A stretch of 7,334 bases of DNA from assembly GCA_900553775.1 (NCBI GenBank), contig USEZ01000096.1, positions 1-7,334 of the forward strand, read 5' to 3'. This DNA is from an uncultured Slackia sp. (GTDB lineage: Bacteria; Actinomycetota; Coriobacteriia; Coriobacteriales; Eggerthellaceae). Position 1 is the stretch's first letter. Each line of letters begins with the position of its first letter. Below, piece by piece: positions 6,108 through 7,334 of the stretch. A program made the position numbers and the translations under genes. The notes under the pieces were generated by a model. It was not told the origin of the DNA, searched no databases, and saw only the letters and a program-made list of their open reading frames with translations.

Positions 6108-6116
6108 ATTCTATCA
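6108..6116 (-). promoter_or_regulatory. Extended -10 promoter element for the NCS2 permease gene
   Basis: Read on the minus strand, these bases are TGATAGAAT: an extended -10 TG-N followed by TAGAAT, five of six consensus bases. No -35 consensus is seen 17 bases upstream, which extended -10 promoters can dispense with. The implied transcript would have a leader of about 65 bases. Confidence 0.45.
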
Positions 6117-6428
6117 TTGCTCTTGTTCGGCCGGCGGCCGATGCCGATTTATTTTCCATGCGAAGCCTGCTTTCGTTTCCCTCCCGCAAAACGATTCGAA
6201 AACCGCGCTTCGATTCCGCAGCATTGCCGAAGACACGATGAACAGGGTTTTTATCCATATCGTCTATTTGCATGACACCGTGCATGATAGAAAATCCGTA
6301 AATCGGCCATTTGCACGATAGCGCGCCCGACGCTTCGGGATATGCTGCCTTTCGTCAGAACGTCGCCGTGTCGATGCATTGAGCAGAGCGCGGCATCGGT
6401 ATGCGAAACGCATCCTAGAGGAGGAACC

Positions 6429-6713
6429 ATGAAAATCTTCGGTCTCGGCATGCCCGAACTGCTCATCATCTTGGGCGTCGCCCTGCTTATCTTCGGGCCC
6501 AAGCATCTTCCCAAGCTCGGAAGCGCGCTGGGAAAGACCATCAAGAACCTTCGCGACGGCTTCAACTCGGGCGACGGCATGATCAAAAAGACGTCGGAAG
6601 AGGCGGAGGAAGAAGCGCCCAAGCGTAAGAAGAAGGCCGTCAAGCGCATCGAAGCCGCCCATGAGGAGGCCGCAGCCGTCGAAGAAGACGCCGACGCCGT
6701 CGCGGCATCCTAA
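6429..6713 (+). CDS. tatA: Sec-independent protein translocase subunit TatA
   Basis: The product is 94 residues, the pore-forming component of the twin-arginine system that moves folded, often cofactor-bearing proteins across the cytoplasmic membrane. Residues 1-44 are typical TatA: a short N-terminus, polar E10 ahead of the membrane helix (11-21), the FGP hinge (22-24), then the amphipathic helix KHLPKLGSALGKTIKNLRDG (25-44). The remainder is a highly charged tail with an acidic stretch (56-62), a Lys/Arg cluster (64-72) and an acidic end, as is common in TatA. AGAGGAGG lies 4 bases before the ATG. It is alone: no tatC or tatB is next to it, and a strong hairpin follows. Tat-dependent cargo is visible at the left edge of this window. 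Confidence 0.93.
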   Translation: MKIFGLGMPELLIILGVALLIFGPKHLPKLGSALGKTIKNLRDGFNSGDGMIKKTSEEAEEEAPKRKKKAVKRIEAAHEEAAAVEEDADAVAAS

Positions 6714-6751
6714 GCCTGTCGAACGAAAACCTACGCCGTCAAGGCTTGCGA

Positions 6752-6791
6752 CAGCAGGCGGGCCCGGGATCCATCCTGGGCCCGCCTGCTG
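6752..6791 (+). terminator. Strong terminator hairpin after tatA
   Basis: Arms 6752-6770 and 6773-6791 are complementary over 19 bases with one G-T pair. In practice this is a long stem with the central bases (GAT..ATC) forming the loop, rich in GGGCCC. It begins 38 bases after the tatA stop. No T-run follows directly; TTTT occurs only at 6814-6817. Confidence 0.7.
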
Positions 6792-6816
6792 CATCGGAGG
6801 CAAGCGCGATGCGTTT

Positions 6817-6825
6817 TGCTATGAT
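6817..6825 (+). promoter_or_regulatory. Extended -10 promoter for the last gene
   Basis: TGCTATGAT is an extended -10 (TG-N) followed by TATGAT, five of six consensus bases. It lies about 12 bases before AAGGAG of the downstream gene, giving a short leader. No clear -35 is present; the tatA terminator arm ends 25 bases upstream. Confidence 0.5.
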
Positions 6826-6848
6826 TGCTCCGACCGAAGGAGATGCAA

Positions 6849-7334
6849 TTGCAGCAGCCTATCCCCCGCTTCCTCCAAGCCCCCTCCCTGCGTCGCATCG
6901 CAGGGTTTTCCTGCTACCAGGGTTTCATCTACGCCGTGTTCTATATGGGAACGAACCGCGCCCTCGAGATCGGATCTCTCGCGATCGAGCGGGCCGATCT
7001 TCTGGCAACCCTCGTCGCGATGGTTCTCGCTTTCGCGGGAATGGGCGTTTTCCCCCGAATCGCCGAGCGCATCCTTTCAAGCGATGCCGCCATCGCGCTG
7101 TGCGCGGCCGCGATTTCGTTCGGCGTGTTCGCGTCTCGTCTTCCCGAAACGCTTCACGCGCCCGGCATATTGCTGGAAGCTTTGTCGGTTGGCGTTCCTA
7201 TGGCTGCGCTTCTCGTCGCATGGGGGCGCGTCCTCGGATCGTCCTCTCCGCGTATCGCCGCATGCGAGATCTTCGCCTCGACCGGCATCGCCGCAGGCGT
7301 CTGCCTCATCGTTTCGTTTCTCGGCGACAACGCG
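6849..7334 (+). CDS. Polytopic membrane protein, probably N-terminal half of a membrane LuxR-type regulator (partial)
   Basis: The frame is open to the end of the window, giving 162 residues from TTG at 6849 (164 from ATG at 6843). TTG is preferred because AAGGAG (6837-6842) ends 6 bases before it, whereas it abuts the ATG directly. Hydrophobic segments lie roughly at residues 18-34, 50-70, 76-96, 104-125 and 132-155, i.e. five of an expected set of about twelve. The opening (LRRIAGFSCYQGFIYAVFYMGTNRAL) and the loop pattern resemble the membrane half of Eggerthellaceae membrane-LuxR regulators, the same class as the protein at 593-1777. The HTH that would prove this lies beyond the window, so a transporter remains possible. 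It has its own promoter-like element after the tatA terminator. Confidence 0.65.
   Translation, partial: MQQPIPRFLQAPSLRRIAGFSCYQGFIYAVFYMGTNRALEIGSLAIERADLLATLVAMVLAFAGMGVFPRIAERILSSDAAIALCAAAISFGVFASRLPETLHAPGILLEALSVGVPMAALLVAWGRVLGSSSPRIAACEIFASTGIAAGVCLIVSFLGDNA

Larger units (their letters stand above)
6035..6428. other. Divergent intergenic region between the NCS2 permease gene and tatA
   Basis: These 394 bases carry no convincing gene; possible small frames lack ribosome sites and family resemblance. The region is more AT-rich than its surroundings, especially about 6140-6320, as expected for two divergent promoters. The permease side holds an extended -10 and a dyad. The tatA side holds TGATAGAAA (6285-6293) and two copies of TGCAYGATAG. 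No riboswitch or small RNA was recognised. Confidence 0.55.

Noticed and set aside
6035..6110. Purine riboswitch upstream of the permease
   Set aside because: Guanine/hypoxanthine permease genes often have one in Firmicutes, but the leader implied here is only about 65 bases and I could not find the three-way-junction stems or conserved loop sequences.
1..7334. CRISPR array, tRNA or rRNA genes, insertion sequence or prophage
   Set aside because: No regularly spaced repeats, no tRNA-like cloverleaf or rRNA sequence, and no transposase, integrase or phage gene were seen on either strand.

Overview
The window is GC-rich and gene-dense. It looks like a chromosomal segment of a Coriobacteriia-type actinobacterium, most likely Eggerthellaceae. 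That placement is inferred from a combination typical of the family: a twin-arginine-exported FAD-binding protein of the fumarate-reductase-like kind, next to LuxR-type regulators whose N-terminal half is a 12-helix membrane domain. Genus cannot be judged from the sequence alone.

Left part (1-2294): the first 118 residues of a Tat-exported, lipobox-containing FAD-binding protein run leftward out of the window. Divergently from it, across 238 bases rich in dyads, starts a 12-helix membrane protein (593-1777). A segment carrying two consecutive LuxR/GerE helix-turn-helix domains (about 1719-2294) follows in a different reading frame. In related regulators the membrane part and one HTH form a single polypeptide. 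Here the two parts are separated by a single-base frame offset, and the DNA-binding part is doubled. This is the most unusual item in the window.

Middle (2479-4394): an XRE-type HTH protein fused to six predicted membrane helices (2479-3516), a strong GC-rich hairpin terminator, then a YfcE-type metallophosphodiesterase (3879-4394). A perfect 32-bp palindrome (4616-4647) lies between yfcE and the convergent NCS2 purine permease gene (4715-6034, minus strand) and is probably a bidirectional terminator.

Right part (6035-7334): a 394-base divergent intergenic region carries a plausible extended -10 promoter and dyad for the permease. It is followed by an isolated tatA (6429-6713) with a 19-bp terminator hairpin. 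The last gene is the N-terminal part of a polytopic membrane protein, cut by the window end. It resembles the membrane half of a second LuxR-type regulator and probably starts at a TTG codon.

Functional links: tatA encodes the pore-forming subunit of the export route that the Tat-signal protein at the left edge would use. The divergent membrane regulator is the obvious candidate to control that exported enzyme. The permease and phosphodiesterase are housekeeping functions with no evident link to these.
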